Below, in pieces: positions 7,766 through 16,215 of a DNA stretch of 23,541 nucleotides. The DNA comes from an uncultured Dyadobacter sp. Lineage in GTDB: Bacteria > Bacteroidota > Bacteroidia > Cytophagales > Spirosomataceae. How positions within the stretch are numbered: the first letter of the stretch is position 1; each line of letters begins with the position of its first letter. The translations under genes were made by a program, and so were the position numbers. The notes under the pieces are model-generated. The model was not told the DNA's origin, made no database searches, and was given only the letters and a program-made list of their open reading frames with translations. Location of the stretch: the NCBI GenBank assembly GCA_946481035.1, contig CAMLNK010000001.1, forward strand, positions 1-23,541. Direction: 5' to 3'.

Positions 7766-10720
7766 TTACAACTTGATTACTTTCTTGGTGTATTTATCGC
7801 CATTTACAGTGGTAACTTCAACGATATATTCACCCGGAGAGACGTTAGAAAGATTCACCCGGCTACCAGTGCCATTGTCCTGCACCAACCGGCCGTTGAT
7901 ATCGACCAGCTTCCATTTGCTGATCTTAGTCGGCACGTCCAGCTTGATTTCGAAATACTCAGTTGAAGGATTCGGTGATACCGACATTGCCGAAGTTTTG
8001 TCGAGCTCGACGGAAACAATTCTTGACAATGTTTCTTCCCCTTTCTTAACAGAACCATCTACCATCGAATCAAAATCAACTTGTTTCAAACGGTAGTAGC
8101 TGATGCCCGCTAAGGGTTTCGAATCCGTAAACGAGTAAGAAGCCTCAGAATTTGAATCGCCTTTACCCTCTACTCTGCCGATTTCCTCGAAATTGCGGGC
8201 GTTATAGCTTCTTTCAACAATGAAGTGACTGTTATTTCTTTCAGAGGCAGTTTTCCAGGTTACTTCCACCTTGGTTCCCGCGGGCTTCGCATTGAATGAA
8301 ATCAAATTAACCGGCAGCGGAGCCTCATTGATCAGGATCTTAAGTGCAGGGTCGCCTTGCAGCAATACCTGATGAATGTTCGCACGGTCTGCATCATAGA
8401 ACGCAGCTACGCGGCTGTTCTGAGCAGGGTTATAAGTATAGCCCTTTATGGTTTTGGTTTGCAATGCAACTTCCTGCAAAATCTGGCCAATTGATTTGCG
8501 TTCTTTATCCGTTTTCGAGAAAATCAGCGGATAAAGGCGATCAAGGTATTCGTTTGACGTGCTCGCGTAAGCGTCCCAGGTATTTCCGAATACAACGATT
8601 GCCCCTTTACCAGGCGTGATGAGCCAATCGAGCGAAAGAGGCCGTGAAGAACTGGTATTCTGCGTAGCGCCGAAAAGGTTACTGAAAATGTTGTTCACAC
8701 CGCAGCCATTATAAAACAACACCGGATACTTGGTTGTATTGTTGTACGCTTTGGCAGGGTCGGTAACATACCCCGGGTTGAGGTCGGTACGGTAGGTTGA
8801 ACCATGCCCGAAATAGCTGATCATACCCAGGCCCGTTCCATTCAGTTCGGTACCGATATTCACTTCCTCGATGACATCGGCCGCTTGCGTCTTGATTTTC
8901 TGTATTACAGCTCCATTAAAAGGGGAAGTGTTAACGATATTACCAATAGTCGAAAGATACCCCGAGAACTGACTGATCTCGCCGGAATCTTTACCACCAC
9001 TCACGTGCATCACATTCTTTCTCCATGCGATGTCCTTTTGAGCTTCATAATCTTTTATTTTTTGAAGGTAGCCATTTACCTCGGCGTCTGTCAGACCCGA
9101 AATACGGCCCACGGGAATTGCCGGAACGTCATCAACCGTGCCGCGGAGGCCATCTACAAGCAGAAGATCGGAGCCGGGGAAGCCGACTGTCGGAACTTCG
9201 TCGGGCAGCTCTTTCACAATTTTGTCAGGACGGGTAATTGACTTCCCGATCAGCAACAGATATTTATCCTTGTTGCCATCCGAAATCAGGTAATCTACAA
9301 AACGTTTTATACCGACCGGGCTTGGCTCGCCATAGTTGAACTGGTTGTAGAGGTCCTTGATCTTGATCACCAGCGGCGCATACTTGGTTCCGGGCGAATC
9401 GTTTTGGCGATAGTCTGCATAAGCCTGTGCTGAACTAATCAGGTTATCGGCCGCTACGATCAGATAATTGTAGGCCGCCGGATTGATTTCCTGGAATGTT
9501 ACAGTCGAGATATTGGCTGCCTGAACATTGATATTCTGAGTGTCATTTGTTGTCAGCAATTTCAAAGCGCCACCGTTGCGGGTCACCATCAGGTTGGATG
9601 CACTTCCCTGGATAATGCGCGGCGAGTCGACATTTGAAATATCATAAAACAAGCCGTTGGCCGGAGGATTTAAAATAGGGATTCTCGACTTTGACCCCAA
9701 AGCAGCCGACGGGAAGTTGAACTCATAAGAGTTTAAGCTCTGGGCGTCGATGGTCTGGTTATATGATATCGTGAAGTAACTTACCGAAAACCAGGACGAT
9801 GGAATTACACTCTGAAAACCCAGGGTACCGCCGTTTGCATCATAGTCTTGCGCCGGATCAAGGTCAAAATTCACCTCCAGCGGAGCAAAGTCAGATGTAT
9901 TAGAAGTAGTAACCTGACGCAGGGAAGATGAATTTTTGCCCACCTTGATCTGAACCTGCGCACTTCCGCCCCGGCCGCTCAGCAATATTTTGACTTTTGG
10001 AATAAAACCTCCATGTACATTCTTCGCTGCAAAATTAAAATTAGAAGCAGGGATAGATGGCTGCGCATTTGATACCGGGTTGGCCGTATAAACCGGGCTC
10101 GTAGCCTGAACACCAACCGGAAGCCGTGTTCCTGTTCCGGTTTTCCCGTCTTCAAAAAAACTATTGAAGGTAGTCGGCCGTGTCGAATAGAAGGTGAAGT
10201 GCGTGTACTCCGTCTGATAAGTTTTCAATTCAACCTGATTGTGAAACTCAGACGCAGGTACACCAAGGTCGACCGATGTGTTTTCTACTTCGGCACGCAA
10301 ACCATTATCTGTTCCGATCGTTAGAAAATAGGCACTTACATTGGAAAAGGTGCTGAAATACGGGTTTTTGCGGGAAACCGGCAAACGGTACAGCAATTCG
10401 TCGGATGCTCCGTCATTGGGCACCCCATAAAAAAGTATTTCCGTGTTATCGGCTTTCAGAATGCTCACCTGATTTCCGCGATGCCACAGTTGAAGCTTCG
10501 CTTTATCGGCCGACTGAAACGCCGCAGGCAATGAAGAAATGGCAATACGATGAATACCCTTGGCAGACACTCCTACACGCACCCACTGCTGCCCGTATTT
10601 GCCCGCAAGCCATTCATTCCCATTAACTCCGCTCCATTTTTGGGAAAATACATTGGATATGCCAAGACCAAAAACCAGTAAAAGCACACCAAAAAGTGAA
10701 GTAAACTTTTTTAACCTCAT
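7766..10720 (-). CDS. C25-family cysteine peptidase with T9SS sorting domain (PorU2-like), copy 2
   Basis: A 984-residue secreted protein. The signal peptide ends near VFS-Q (residue 26). The N-terminal region parallels the downstream copy (NEWLAGKYGQQWVRVGVSAKGIHRI). The C25 domain keeps His639 (YFGHGS) and Cys673 (YNGCGVN), 34 residues apart. Blocks FNYGEPSPVGI and LPDEVPT are shared with the other copy. From about 800 there is the linker LPVNLISFNAKPAGTKVEV and a fibronectin-like stretch with SYYRLKQVDFD, then a type-A T9SS sorting domain from SPNPSTEY (915-984), which ends KKVIKL. It is likely exported by T9SS to the cell surface or medium. Sortase (PorU2) or general protease activity cannot be told apart here. 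A good promoter motif lies about 105 bases upstream (10825-10854), and a strong hairpin follows the stop. Confidence 0.83.
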   Translation of the reverse strand: MRLKKFTSLFGVLLLVFGLGISNVFSQKWSGVNGNEWLAGKYGQQWVRVGVSAKGIHRIAISSLPAAFQSADKAKLQLWHRGNQVSILKADNTEILFYGVPNDGASDELLYRLPVSRKNPYFSTFSNVSAYFLTIGTDNGLRAEVENTSVDLGVPASEFHNQVELKTYQTEYTHFTFYSTRPTTFNSFFEDGKTGTGTRLPVGVQATSPVYTANPVSNAQPSIPASNFNFAAKNVHGGFIPKVKILLSGRGGSAQVQIKVGKNSSSLRQVTTSNTSDFAPLEVNFDLDPAQDYDANGGTLGFQSVIPSSWFSVSYFTISYNQTIDAQSLNSYEFNFPSAALGSKSRIPILNPPANGLFYDISNVDSPRIIQGSASNLMVTRNGGALKLLTTNDTQNINVQAANISTVTFQEINPAAYNYLIVAADNLISSAQAYADYRQNDSPGTKYAPLVIKIKDLYNQFNYGEPSPVGIKRFVDYLISDGNKDKYLLLIGKSITRPDKIVKELPDEVPTVGFPGSDLLLVDGLRGTVDDVPAIPVGRISGLTDAEVNGYLQKIKDYEAQKDIAWRKNVMHVSGGKDSGEISQFSGYLSTIGNIVNTSPFNGAVIQKIKTQAADVIEEVNIGTELNGTGLGMISYFGHGSTYRTDLNPGYVTDPAKAYNNTTKYPVLFYNGCGVNNIFSNLFGATQNTSSSRPLSLDWLITPGKGAIVVFGNTWDAYASTSNEYLDRLYPLIFSKTDKERKSIGQILQEVALQTKTIKGYTYNPAQNSRVAAFYDADRANIHQVLLQGDPALKILINEAPLPVNLISFNAKPAGTKVEVTWKTASERNNSHFIVERSYNARNFEEIGRVEGKGDSNSEASYSFTDSKPLAGISYYRLKQVDFDSMVDGSVKKGEETLSRIVSVELDKTSAMSVSPNPSTEYFEIKLDVPTKISKWKLVDINGRLVQDNGTGSRVNLSNVSPGEYIVEVTTVNGDKYTKKVIKL

Positions 10721-10824
10721 AAGCTCAAATTTAATAGTGCATAAATTACACTGTTAGTGTATATAATAAACGATAAACTCTTTAATGATTGCAACGCGCG
10801 AACCGGAAATGTATTATAGTTAAA

Positions 10825-10854
10825 CAAAAATACAATAATTTCAAAACAGAACAA
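10825..10854 (-). promoter_or_regulatory. Bacteroidota-type promoter for the C25 peptidase gene
   Basis: On the minus strand, TTG (complement of 10852-10854), a 19-base spacer and TATTTTTG (complement of 10825-10832) match the full TTG-N19-TAnnTTTG pattern. The predicted transcript would have a leader of about 100 bases before the ATG at 10720. It is a motif match only, but the best one in the divergent intergenic region. Confidence 0.55.
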
Positions 10855-10955
10855 TGTACGACAAACCCGCTGTTTTAAAGAAAGTATTATTTCTACAAAA
10901 GGTAAATGACGTTACCGCAGGCATGATTTTTTCAACCCAAAAATAATTTCATCCT

Positions 10956-10963
10956 TATATTTG
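10956..10963 (+). promoter_or_regulatory. -7 promoter element for the collagen-repeat lipoprotein
   Basis: TATATTTG matches the Bacteroidota -7 consensus TAnnTTTG exactly and lies 44 bases before the ATG at 11008. No clear TTG is present 19-21 bases upstream (that stretch is T-rich, ending in TTC), so only half of the promoter is supported. It faces away from the minus-strand promoter at 10825-10854, and together they make 10721-11007 a divergent promoter region. Confidence 0.4.
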
Positions 10964-11007
10964 TCCACAACAAGTACTCTAATATTCTAACCAAACCAAC
11001 GATCAGT

Positions 11008-11601
11008 ATGTTGAAACGACTAATTTTCTTTGCTTCGGTTGTCTTGATCGGCGTGACACTCGTAAACTGTGACGGCGACAAAGGCGATGTAGGACCAGCA
11101 GGTAAAGATGGGGCCGCGGGGCCCGCAGGACCTCAAGGCCCGAAAGGTGATACGGGCGTAGCAGGTAAGGACGCGCTCGGTGCGAGAATCATTACAACCG
11201 GTGCACTGAAAACAGACGCAGACGGAGGTTACGCATTCGGTATCAGCAATCTAACCCCTGCTGACACAACGATGCTTACAAACGCAGGTGTGTTCGTGTA
11301 CATCAAAAGCCAGAACTACTGGTGGTCTATTCCAGGTCCGGTGGGCTTTACGGCAACGGATACTACTACGTTCCACTTCCGCTACGCGCTTCGCAATGGA
11401 CGGACTTTCTTCGTTCAAATCAAGCCGGTTAGCTGGACAGGTGGCTCACCTACCGCACCTACGAGAGACCTTGAGTCTGTAAGGGTAATCCTCGTTCCGA
11501 CAGAGAAATTCAGACGCAGTGCAGCAATCGACTGGAAGAATTACGATGCTGTTGTCAAAGCCCTGAACCTTAACGAATCTGACGCGATCAAAGCAGACTA
11601 A
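11008..11601 (+). CDS. Collagen-like repeat lipoprotein
   Basis: A 197-residue lipoprotein. The signal peptide MLKRLIFFASVVLIGVTLVNC places the lipidated residue at Cys21. Directly after it come 11 uninterrupted Gly-X-Y triplets (residues 23-55, such as GPAGPQGPKGDTG), a short collagen-like stalk rich in Pro and in Lys/Asp pairs. A globular domain of about 140 residues follows (ARIITTGALKTDADGGYAFG to the end), with aromatic-rich strands (YWWSIPGPVGF, FHFRYALRNGRTFFVQIKP). Bacterial collagen repeats can trimerise, so a trimeric surface stalk displaying the C-terminal domain is plausible, but this is inference. I do not recognise the globular domain. The gene has a -7 element upstream and a strong terminator downstream, so it looks like a single-gene transcript. 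Confidence 0.85.
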   Translation: MLKRLIFFASVVLIGVTLVNCDGDKGDVGPAGKDGAAGPAGPQGPKGDTGVAGKDALGARIITTGALKTDADGGYAFGISNLTPADTTMLTNAGVFVYIKSQNYWWSIPGPVGFTATDTTTFHFRYALRNGRTFFVQIKPVSWTGGSPTAPTRDLESVRVILVPTEKFRRSAAIDWKNYDAVVKALNLNESDAIKAD

Positions 11602-11624
11602 CCAAGTTCTGCCGCAGACAGCAC

Positions 11625-11657
11625 AAAAAGCTGCCTTCACTAGGCAGCTTTTTGTTT
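11625..11657 (+). terminator. Intrinsic terminator after the collagen-repeat gene
   Basis: A perfect 11-bp stem, AAAAAGCTGCC (11625-11635) and GGCAGCTTTTT (11643-11653), with a 7-base loop, followed by a further T-rich run. It begins 23 bases after the stop codon. The A-run on the 5' arm makes it potentially bidirectional. Confidence 0.92.
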
Positions 11658-11711
11658 TTTCCCTCCTCAGTTTTGCAACATAGAAAGTTTTAATTGCCCC
11701 CTGCCAAGAAG

Positions 11712-11739
11712 TTGCAAATCGCCATAACTTTTATTTTTG
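11712..11739 (+). promoter_or_regulatory. Possible promoter of mqo
   Basis: TATTTTTG at 11732-11739 matches TAnnTTTG, and TTG at 11712-11714 could be the upstream element, but the spacer is 17 rather than 19-21 bases. It lies about 106 bases before the mqo start. The rest of 11658-11845 shows nothing else recognisable. Confidence 0.3.
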
Positions 11740-11845
11740 AAATTATACTATTTTCGAAACAAATATTGTCAGGACGATTGTTACCTAACAGTGATTTGTA
11801 CTTTTCCGGGCTTAGGCCCTCTTACCATATTCTCTTTTTTTCGTG

Positions 11846-13372
11846 ATGAATACCAAAAAGTCTTCAAAAACGAGCTCACCTGACGTGGTTTTGATTGGGG
11901 CAGGCATTATGAGCGCTACGCTCGGGGTTCTACTGAAAAAGCTTAATCCATCCATTACCATCTCCGTTTTCGAGCGCCTCGACCGCGTAACGGCGGAAAG
12001 CTCCGATCCATGGAATAATGCCGGCACCGGCCATTCCGCTTTCTGCGAACTGAACTACACTCCGCAACTCGCGGATGGTTCTGTTGAAACCAAAAAAGCT
12101 GTCAAGATTGCCGAGTCTTTCGAAGTATCGAAGGAGTTCTGGGCATATCTGGTTGAAAATGGGGTGATCGACTCACCTGACGCATTTATCCACAACATTC
12201 CCCATCTGAGCTTTGTTTGGGGTGAGGAAAACGTGGAGTATCTCCGCAAGCGCTACAAGGCGCTCACAAGCCATCACCTGTTCCACGGAATGGAATATAC
12301 CGAGGACCAGGAAACGATCGAAAGCTGGATACCGCTGGTGATGAACGGCCGCGATGCCAACCAAAAGGTGGCGGCCACCCGCATGGAGCTCGGCACCGAC
12401 GTTAATTTCGGCGCGCTGACGAAAGCAATGTTCGATTACCTCGAAAAGCAGGACGGTGTGAACCTTTTCCTCAACTATGAAGTGGACGACCTTTCACGCA
12501 AAAAGGACAACTCGTGGCTGATTGAGGTGAAGGACCGCGCCACGAAGAAAGAGAGCAAGATTACTGCCAAGTTCGTATTCATCGGCGCAGGCGGCGGCTC
12601 GCTTCCTTTGCTGGAAAAATCGAATATCCCCGAAGGCAAAGGCTTCGGAGGTTTTCCTGTGAGCGGGCAGTGGCTGGTGTGCAACAAGCCGGAAATCGTT
12701 GAAAAACACCAGGCGAAAGTATATGGTAAGGCTTCGGTAGGTTCTCCGCCGATGTCGGTTCCTCACCTGGATACCCGCATTATCGACGGCAAAAAAGCAT
12801 TGCTGTTCGGGCCATATGCTGGGTTTTCGACTAAGTTTTTGAAAAACGGCTCCTACCTGGATCTTCCGCTTTCCATTAAGCTGAACAATATCAAACCGAT
12901 GCTGGCGGCTGGATTGCACAACATTCCGCTCACGAAATATCTGATCGATCAGGTGAGACAATCTCCGCAGGACCGCCTGGAAGCCCTGAAAGATTATTTC
13001 CCGGAAGCGAAACTCGAAGATTGGGACCTGGAAACGGCTGGTCAGCGCGTTCAGGTGATCAAAAAGGATAAAAAAGCAGGCGGTGTTCTCGAATTCGGGA
13101 CTGAAATGGTAACCGCCGCGGACGGCTCACTGGCTGCATTGCTGGGCGCTTCCCCGGGAGCTTCCACGGCTGTATCGATCATGCTGGAATTGATTCACAA
13201 ATGCTTTGCAGAAGCGAAGTCGCCCGAATGGCAACGCGAATTCAAAAAGATCATCCCATCGTTCGGCAAATCGCTTTCCAAAGAAAAGGACCTGGCCGCC
13301 AAAACCCGCGCCTGGACCACCGAGGTGCTGCATTTGAGCGCCTCGCATCTGGAAGAAGAAGTGACTGCCTGA
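11846..13372 (+). CDS. mqo: Malate:quinone oxidoreductase
   Basis: An FAD-dependent, membrane-associated enzyme (508 residues, family-typical length) that oxidises malate to oxaloacetate and passes electrons to the quinone pool, in place of or beside NAD-dependent malate dehydrogenase. The N-terminal Rossmann FAD loop is VVLIGAGIMSATLG (GAGIMS at 18-23), with the ribose-binding acid Glu44 in VFERLD. It is followed by the diagnostic SSDPWNNAGTGHSAFCELNYTP. Further family blocks are FIGAGGGSLPLLEKS, GFPVSGQW, LFGPYAGFSTKFLK, and a C-terminal GTEMVTAADGSLAALLGASPGAST that completes the FAD site. The frame also allows a GTG at 11843 directly before the ATG; the ATG at 11846 is preferred. It is apparently monocistronic, ending at a terminator shared with the converging Uma2 gene. 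Confidence 0.95.
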   Translation: MNTKKSSKTSSPDVVLIGAGIMSATLGVLLKKLNPSITISVFERLDRVTAESSDPWNNAGTGHSAFCELNYTPQLADGSVETKKAVKIAESFEVSKEFWAYLVENGVIDSPDAFIHNIPHLSFVWGEENVEYLRKRYKALTSHHLFHGMEYTEDQETIESWIPLVMNGRDANQKVAATRMELGTDVNFGALTKAMFDYLEKQDGVNLFLNYEVDDLSRKKDNSWLIEVKDRATKKESKITAKFVFIGAGGGSLPLLEKSNIPEGKGFGGFPVSGQWLVCNKPEIVEKHQAKVYGKASVGSPPMSVPHLDTRIIDGKKALLFGPYAGFSTKFLKNGSYLDLPLSIKLNNIKPMLAAGLHNIPLTKYLIDQVRQSPQDRLEALKDYFPEAKLEDWDLETAGQRVQVIKKDKKAGGVLEFGTEMVTAADGSLAALLGASPGASTAVSIMLELIHKCFAEAKSPEWQREFKKIIPSFGKSLSKEKDLAAKTRAWTTEVLHLSASHLEEEVTA

Positions 13373-13394
13373 TTTTAGATTGATATAGAAATAT

Positions 13395-13427
13395 AAAGCC
13401 CCGGAATGTTCCGGGGCTTTTGTTTTA
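13395..13427. terminator. Shared (bidirectional) terminator between mqo and the Uma2-family gene
   Basis: A GC-rich inverted repeat, AAAGCCCCGG (13395-13404) and CCGGGGCTTT (13411-13420), with a 6-base loop, followed by TGTTTTATT on the plus strand. It starts 22 bases after the mqo stop. On the minus strand the hairpin is followed by TATATTTC, a weaker tract, and it sits next to the Uma2 stop at 13425, so it probably serves both genes. Confidence 0.88.
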
Positions 13428-14015
13428 TTCTGAAAACACTTCGGAAAGGTTGATAACAAGCTCCGGAAAAACAGCAGAGCACAGCAATTCACCATTATTC
13501 TTGGGGTGCTGACCTACAAACCTGCCCGATTCATCCAACAAAAAAATATTGACGTGGCTATATTCCGGATAAATCACCCAGTATTCCCGCACGCCACTTT
13601 CTTCATAAACATTAAACTTCTGGTCTATTTCCCTCAGCGAATTACCGGGCGACAGTACTTCAATTACCAGATCCGGGGCACCCAGACATCCTTTGTCGTC
13701 TAATTTTGACAAATCGCATATCACACAGATATCCGGCTGCAAGACTGTCGTAATCTCCTGGTTGCTTTTTCTATCTCTGACGGGCAGCCTTACATCAAAT
13801 GGGGCTGAATAGGCTTTGTAAGGGTGCCCCTTAATGTAATTACCTATCATTACGTTCAGGTTCCATACAATATCCTGGTGCCGACGCGACGGAGCCGGCG
13901 ACATTTCGTAGATATAACCCTTAATCAGTTCCAAACGCTCCTGAAACTGCCATTTCAGGTAATCCGCGTAAGTATACCGCTTGGTGAGGTCCAGCTGGTC
14001 GAAACTTGTGATCAT
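13425..14015 (-). CDS. Uma2-family (DUF820) PD-(D/E)xK nuclease-like protein
   Basis: A 196-residue protein of the Uma2 family, which has the restriction-endonuclease-like PD-(D/E)xK fold. The family is abundant in Cyanobacteria and Bacteroidota, and its biological role is mostly unknown. Visible motifs in order: ERLELIKGYIYEMSPAPS (Glu29 region), His46, LQPDICVI with Asp95, APDLVIEVLSPGNS with Glu119, and DQKFNVYEESGVREYWVI with Lys133. The Asp95/Glu119/Lys133 set fits an intact metal-dependent nuclease site. The start ATG (14015) fits the family, in which the N-terminal helix precedes ERxELIxG. It stands alone between the mqo terminator and the sugar epimerase gene, with no partner suggesting a defence or mobile-element role. 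The upstream gap 14016-14122 shows no convincing promoter. Confidence 0.88.
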   Translation of the reverse strand: MITSFDQLDLTKRYTYADYLKWQFQERLELIKGYIYEMSPAPSRRHQDIVWNLNVMIGNYIKGHPYKAYSAPFDVRLPVRDRKSNQEITTVLQPDICVICDLSKLDDKGCLGAPDLVIEVLSPGNSLREIDQKFNVYEESGVREYWVIYPEYSHVNIFLLDESGRFVGQHPKNNGELLCSAVFPELVINLSEVFSE

Positions 14016-14122
14016 GAGCCGATTCGTTTTTACAATATTACCAAATCCCCGTGCCTATTCCCACAACGAATGCCCTATCCTCTATTTCAATTCGTAAAAC
14101 GGCCAATTGAATAATCCACCGG

Positions 14123-14968
14123 TCAAAACGCCAGCGACCTCAGAAACTTCAATCCCTCGACCGCGATCGCTTCGCGCGAAGGCTCTACTTGCCGCCAGAT
14201 GGAAGCTGCTTTGGCGATGACCTTCACATCCGGCGTGAATGATTCGATCACGATATCGCCCTGGTAATGGATGCGGTCCAATGCAGCGAAAATGCGGTCC
14301 CAGTTGATCTGGTCGCCACCGGGTGTACCTCGATCGCTGCCGGAAGCGTGCAGGAGGCCCAGCCGGTTGCCTGCCTTTTGAATTGCAAGCGCGGGGTCCT
14401 TTTCTTCCAGATTCATGTGAAAACTGTCGAGGTGTACCTGCAATGCATCGCTTCCTACGGTTTCTATCATTCGCAACGCCTGCTCACAGGTGTTGATAAA
14501 ATCGGTTTCATACCGGTTCAACGGCTCAATCGCGAGCTTTACACCATGTTTTGAAGCAAAATCAGCCAAGGTTTTCAGGTTACTTCCTACAAGCTCCCAC
14601 TGCCTGCGTTTTTCATCGTCAGGAACGAACTCTGCCCTGCCTACCGCAGAATAAATGGGCCCTGCCACAAGCTTACTACCGAGTACCGGCGCAATGCGGA
14701 TAAGGGCTTCCACATACTCGATCGCCGTCACCTGGTCCTTACGCGTACCGCGCAGGTCGCGCCCCGGGCCGGTAGCCGCGCACACCGACCGGCATTCGAG
14801 CCCGTTATCATCCAAAGCCTTCCGCACAAGCACGGGATCGATATTCGCAGGATCCTCCAACGCAATCTCCACAAAGTCGAAACCCCAATTTTTAAACTGG
14901 GGAAAAAAAGAGGTGCTTTCGTTCGTGAATGGTGAAGAAAACAAATAGGTATTGATACCAAACTTCAT
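14123..14968 (-). CDS. Sugar epimerase/isomerase, D-tagatose 3-epimerase-like TIM barrel
   Basis: A 281-residue AP-endonuclease-2-type TIM barrel of the sugar phosphate isomerase/epimerase superfamily. The four metal ligands are all present: Glu148 (LAIEPLNRYE), Asp181 (VHLDSFHMN), His207 (LHASGSDRG) and Glu242 (IVIESF). Their spacing of 33, 26 and 35 residues is the same as in D-tagatose 3-epimerase (Glu152, Asp185, His211, Glu246 in the Pseudomonas cichorii enzyme, from memory). That favours epimerisation of a free ketose at C3; the real substrate cannot be read from sequence. There is no signal peptide, so it is cytosolic. It lies only 6 bases after the VCBS-repeat gene and is the last gene of a three-gene unit with the heme-binding propeller protein, which suggests a shared sugar substrate. 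Confidence 0.88.
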   Translation of the reverse strand: MKFGINTYLFSSPFTNESTSFFPQFKNWGFDFVEIALEDPANIDPVLVRKALDDNGLECRSVCAATGPGRDLRGTRKDQVTAIEYVEALIRIAPVLGSKLVAGPIYSAVGRAEFVPDDEKRRQWELVGSNLKTLADFASKHGVKLAIEPLNRYETDFINTCEQALRMIETVGSDALQVHLDSFHMNLEEKDPALAIQKAGNRLGLLHASGSDRGTPGGDQINWDRIFAALDRIHYQGDIVIESFTPDVKVIAKAASIWRQVEPSREAIAVEGLKFLRSLAF

Positions 14969-14974
14969 CAGTGC

Positions 14975-16183
14975 TTACTTCCCTTTTTGCTGTGTAAAAA
15001 TGCGTACGCCCTTCTTGTTGCCGGTGACGATATCGAGCAGGCCGTCTCCGTTCAGGTCTTCGACGGTTACGTGCAGACCTACCCCTGAATTGTCATCAAT
15101 ATCATGCCTGATCCACGTCGGGACTTTGCCGGGTTTATATTCAAACCAGGAAATAAATGGCGGTTCGAATTCGCCCGGATCATTTCCATTGTGCGCGAAA
15201 AAGCGTTTGCCTGTGATAAAATCGGGATGACCATCTTTATTAATATCTTTCAGCGCCAGGCCGTGCGTCTGTGAAATGGTCTTGTCGATGTCGTGATGAA
15301 TCCATACGGTTTCACCGCCTTCCCGTTTCTGCTCGTGCCACCATATGCCATAGTTGTGAGCCGAGGCGCTGAGTACGTCGTTCAGGCCGTCGCCATTCAA
15401 ATCCAGCACATACATTTGCGAGCAATCCTGCCCCAGGTCGGCCGGGTGGAACTTCCAGTCCTGGTCTTTGGGATACTTGGCAGGGCCTTCCGCCGGGCCC
15501 TCCCACCAACCGCTTCGCACGAGTACGTCCTTGCGTCCGTCGCCATTGATATCGCCATAACCGATCCCATGCGTGTACATGTGCGTGGAGTTGTTCGGAT
15601 CGTTGCTGATCACATATTTCTCCCAAGTCGTTTCGCCTTTTTTGGAAGGACATTTCAGCCATATCACCTTCTTGCCCGTCGGATCGTTGCAGAGCAAATC
15701 CAGCCGTCCGTCGCCGTCGATATCCACCAGTTGCGGCGACTCATTTCCTACCGAAGAATAAATGGTATGTACCGGCCAATGTCCCGGTTTGTTCTGCGGG
15801 TTTTCATGCCAGGCCGCAGCTTTGCCGGGCCAGTCGATGCGGATGAGGTCTATCCAGCCATCCTGGTTTACGTCCATAGCAAAATCCAGGAAAGAGTCGC
15901 TGTAACTGCCATTTACGATAAATTCCTGTGGTTTGGCCAGCTCGTGCTCCTTCCAGTCGGGTGCTTCGAACCAATAGGCGCCCGAGAGAATATCCTTTTT
16001 ACCGTCTTTGTTCACATCGCCCATTGCGGCACCTTCCGCGATGAACCGTTTGGTAAGTTCTGTTTTCTTAAATGTAACAGCCGGTCCGCTCTTCTTTTTC
16101 GTTTGCGCGGATGCATTTGTCCAGGCAAAGGCAACTATATTGATCAAACAAAACCACTTCAAAACTCTTCCGGTTAACAGCAT
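14975..16183 (-). CDS. Secreted FG-GAP/VCBS seven-repeat propeller protein
   Basis: A 402-residue exported protein with a signal peptide ending near ASA-Q (residue 27). Seven calcium-loop repeats of the FG-GAP/VCBS type are visible: GDVNKDGKKD, MDVNQDGWID, VDIDGDGRLD, GDINGDGRKD, LDLNGDGLND, KDINKDGHPD and EDLNGDGLLD. Each DxNxDG loop is followed by a hydrophobic strand, consistent with a seven-bladed beta-propeller that needs calcium. Trp-rich strands (YWFEAPDW, GWWEGPAEGP, WWHEQKREGG) suggest carbohydrate contact. No T9SS sorting domain or lipobox is seen, so it is likely periplasmic or outer-membrane associated. It sits between the PVC-type heme protein gene (32 bases upstream) and the epimerase gene (6 bases downstream), probably in one operon. 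It could be a binding protein or a sugar-active enzyme; no catalytic motif is recognised. Confidence 0.82.
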   Translation of the reverse strand: MLLTGRVLKWFCLINIVAFAWTNASAQTKKKSGPAVTFKKTELTKRFIAEGAAMGDVNKDGKKDILSGAYWFEAPDWKEHELAKPQEFIVNGSYSDSFLDFAMDVNQDGWIDLIRIDWPGKAAAWHENPQNKPGHWPVHTIYSSVGNESPQLVDIDGDGRLDLLCNDPTGKKVIWLKCPSKKGETTWEKYVISNDPNNSTHMYTHGIGYGDINGDGRKDVLVRSGWWEGPAEGPAKYPKDQDWKFHPADLGQDCSQMYVLDLNGDGLNDVLSASAHNYGIWWHEQKREGGETVWIHHDIDKTISQTHGLALKDINKDGHPDFITGKRFFAHNGNDPGEFEPPFISWFEYKPGKVPTWIRHDIDDNSGVGLHVTVEDLNGDGLLDIVTGNKKGVRIFTQQKGK

Positions 16184-16215
16184 CAGATTTATGGGTTAGG
16201 ATTAATACTCAAATA

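Noticed and set aside
10726..10733. TAAATTTG on the minus strand as the promoter of the peptidase gene at 10720
   Set aside because: It matches the -7 motif but would start transcription almost at the ATG; the motif pair at 10825-10854 has correct spacing and gives a normal leader.
12494..12961. A 155-codon open frame on the minus strand within mqo
   Set aside because: It is antisense to well-conserved mqo blocks and shows no family features.
13425..14015. Uma2 protein as part of a defence island or transposon
   Set aside because: No partner nuclease, methylase, toxin-antitoxin or inverted repeats are present nearby; Uma2 genes often stand alone in this phylum.
15293..16177. A 294-codon open frame on the plus strand
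   Set aside because: It lies opposite the VCBS-repeat gene, has no recognisable domain, and its composition follows the repeated DxNxDG codons read backwards; it is a shadow frame.
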